Shown piece after piece: positions 63,309 through 64,000 of a DNA stretch of 64,000 nt. The notes beneath the pieces were generated by a model. It had not been told where the DNA came from. It saw only the letters and a list, made by a program, of their open reading frames with translations, and made no database searches. This DNA is from Algoriphagus sediminis (GTDB lineage Bacteria > Bacteroidota > Bacteroidia > Cytophagales > Cyclobacteriaceae). Each line of letters opens with the position of its first letter. The first letter of the stretch is position 1. The stretch covers positions 1-64,000 of the forward strand of contig NZ_JAUEPH010000002.1 of assembly GCF_030403435.1 (NCBI RefSeq), given 5' to 3'. The translations under genes were made by a program, and so were the position numbers.

Positions 63309-64000
63309 ATGCGAGGTTTAGTTAAATACATACTCATAGGTCTTGGACTTCTTTTTCTCTTAATCCTAATTTTTACGCCTTCCATCATTCGGTCTTATTT
63401 GGTAAAAAATAGTCCCGAGCTTATTGGAAGACAGATTGAGCTTGAAAAACTGAAGTACAACTATTTCACTAGCACAGTTAAGGCATTTGATTTCAAGATG
63501 TTTGAAGATAGCCAAGAGGATGTTTTCGTGTCTTTCGACACCTTGATACTAGATTTGGATCCTCTTAGATATTTCCAGGACGAGAAGGTAATCGAGCAGT
63601 TTTACATCAAAGGACTTTTCACGCAAATCATTATGGATGAGTCCGGCTTTAATTTTGACGATTTAATTGACTTTCATACAAACACTGACACTTTAGACGT
63701 GGAGTCCGAAGAAGAGGAGACTGAGTTCAAATATGAAATTTCCAAAATTCAGTTGAAAGGGGCTCATCTCATTTTTGACAATCGTACTGTAGGCAAAGTG
63801 AATGATATCCCTGGTATTGATTTCTTTGTTCCGATGATTTCTTGGGACCAAACTGAAAAGAGCTCAGCGGACATAGCTTTCGCTATGGATCGTGGAGGTT
63901 CCTTTGAGGCTAATTTTAATTTCGATCCCAAATCAGGTGACTTTGACACGGATGTCGAGGTAAAAAAATTGTATTTAGATCCTTTTTACGAGTACGTACG
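63309..64000 (+). CDS. AsmA/DUF748-like protein, 5' part (runs off the window)
   Basis: An open frame starts at the ATG at 63309 and stays open to the end of the window (about 230 residues seen, 3' end missing). N-terminal membrane anchor (GLVKYILIGLGLLFLLILIF, about 3-22), then a beta-rich region with FDTLILDLDPLRYFQDEKVIEQFYIKGL, FKYEISKIQLKGAHLIFDN and VEVKKLYLDPFYEYV, the periodic pattern of AsmA and DUF748 periplasmic lipid-transport-like proteins. Family placement is by pattern, so moderate. Confidence 0.72.
   Translation, partial: MRGLVKYILIGLGLLFLLILIFTPSIIRSYLVKNSPELIGRQIELEKLKYNYFTSTVKAFDFKMFEDSQEDVFVSFDTLILDLDPLRYFQDEKVIEQFYIKGLFTQIIMDESGFNFDDLIDFHTNTDTLDVESEEEETEFKYEISKIQLKGAHLIFDNRTVGKVNDIPGIDFFVPMISWDQTEKSSADIAFAMDRGGSFEANFNFDPKSGDFDTDVEVKKLYLDPFYEYV

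Noticed and set aside
1-64000. CRISPR arrays, prophage genes, insertion sequences, riboswitches
   Set aside because: No regular direct repeats with spacers, no transposase, integrase or phage structural gene, and no recognisable riboswitch core were found.

Overview
The window reads as a chromosomal segment of a Bacteroidetes bacterium, most likely a Cytophagales member close to Cyclobacteriaceae/Algoriphagus (inferred). The reasons are the fused CcoN-CcoO and LpxC-FabZ genes, the PorX regulator of type IX secretion, Bacteroidetes families such as DUF4296, DUF2911 and DUF4924, TAnnTTTG-type -7 promoter elements, and almost no Shine-Dalgarno sequences. Genes are densely packed, no gap exceeds 300 bases, and I see no prophage, insertion sequence or CRISPR array.

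Layout: 1-100 is the 3' end of a 5S rRNA and its terminator. 216-9393 is a microaerobic respiration block: a universal-stress-like protein, the copper ATPase CcoI, the small CcoS (3341-3520), the cbb3 oxidase subunits CcoNO, CcoQ and CcoP, the assembly proteins CcoG and CcoH, and a TauE/SafE-type membrane protein. hemN (anaerobic haem synthesis) converges on it. A TGA-N6-TCA operator of FNR/CRP type stands before the stress-like gene, ccoI and hemN. The copies before the stress-like gene and hemN share 17 identical bases, so these genes probably form one oxygen-responsive regulon. 10858-13649 is a reduced Bat-type cluster (DUF58, BatD-like, von Willebrand A). 13757-16494 holds a DUF4296 lipoprotein and MutS2.

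17087-22212 (minus) is lipid A synthesis: HD phosphohydrolase, lpxD, lpxC-fabZ, lpxA and an ABC ATPase. 22273-25470 is porX, tsaE and alanine dehydrogenase. 25467-32320 is the most unusual stretch. A stand-alone receiver protein faces an apparent operon of a ThiF/E1-like plus nitroreductase fusion, a GNAT-like (FeeM/autoinducer-synthase-like) protein, a 7TM-DISM histidine kinase and a receiver-histidine kinase. I propose, as inference, that it makes or modifies a small molecule and couples this to a phosphorelay.

32371-44730 is mostly housekeeping: pyrophosphatase, ACP phosphodiesterase-like protein, UPF1-like helicase, LepA, FolD, tRNA-Leu(GAG), a large PurF-like amidotransferase and an M42 aminopeptidase. 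A four-helix-bundle gene with inverted repeats sits between lepA and folD. 44804-48662 is a small catabolic group (sulfatase, AraC-type membrane regulator, DUF1080). After it come ValS, a CocE-type hydrolase, fumarylacetoacetase, an ABC exporter pair, an orphan protein with a CBM9-like domain, a lipoprotein TIM-barrel isomerase, a DUF4153/HTH/membrane trio, and a Na+/H+ antiporter with a possible 33-residue membrane peptide. The window ends inside an AsmA/DUF748-like gene (63309 onward).
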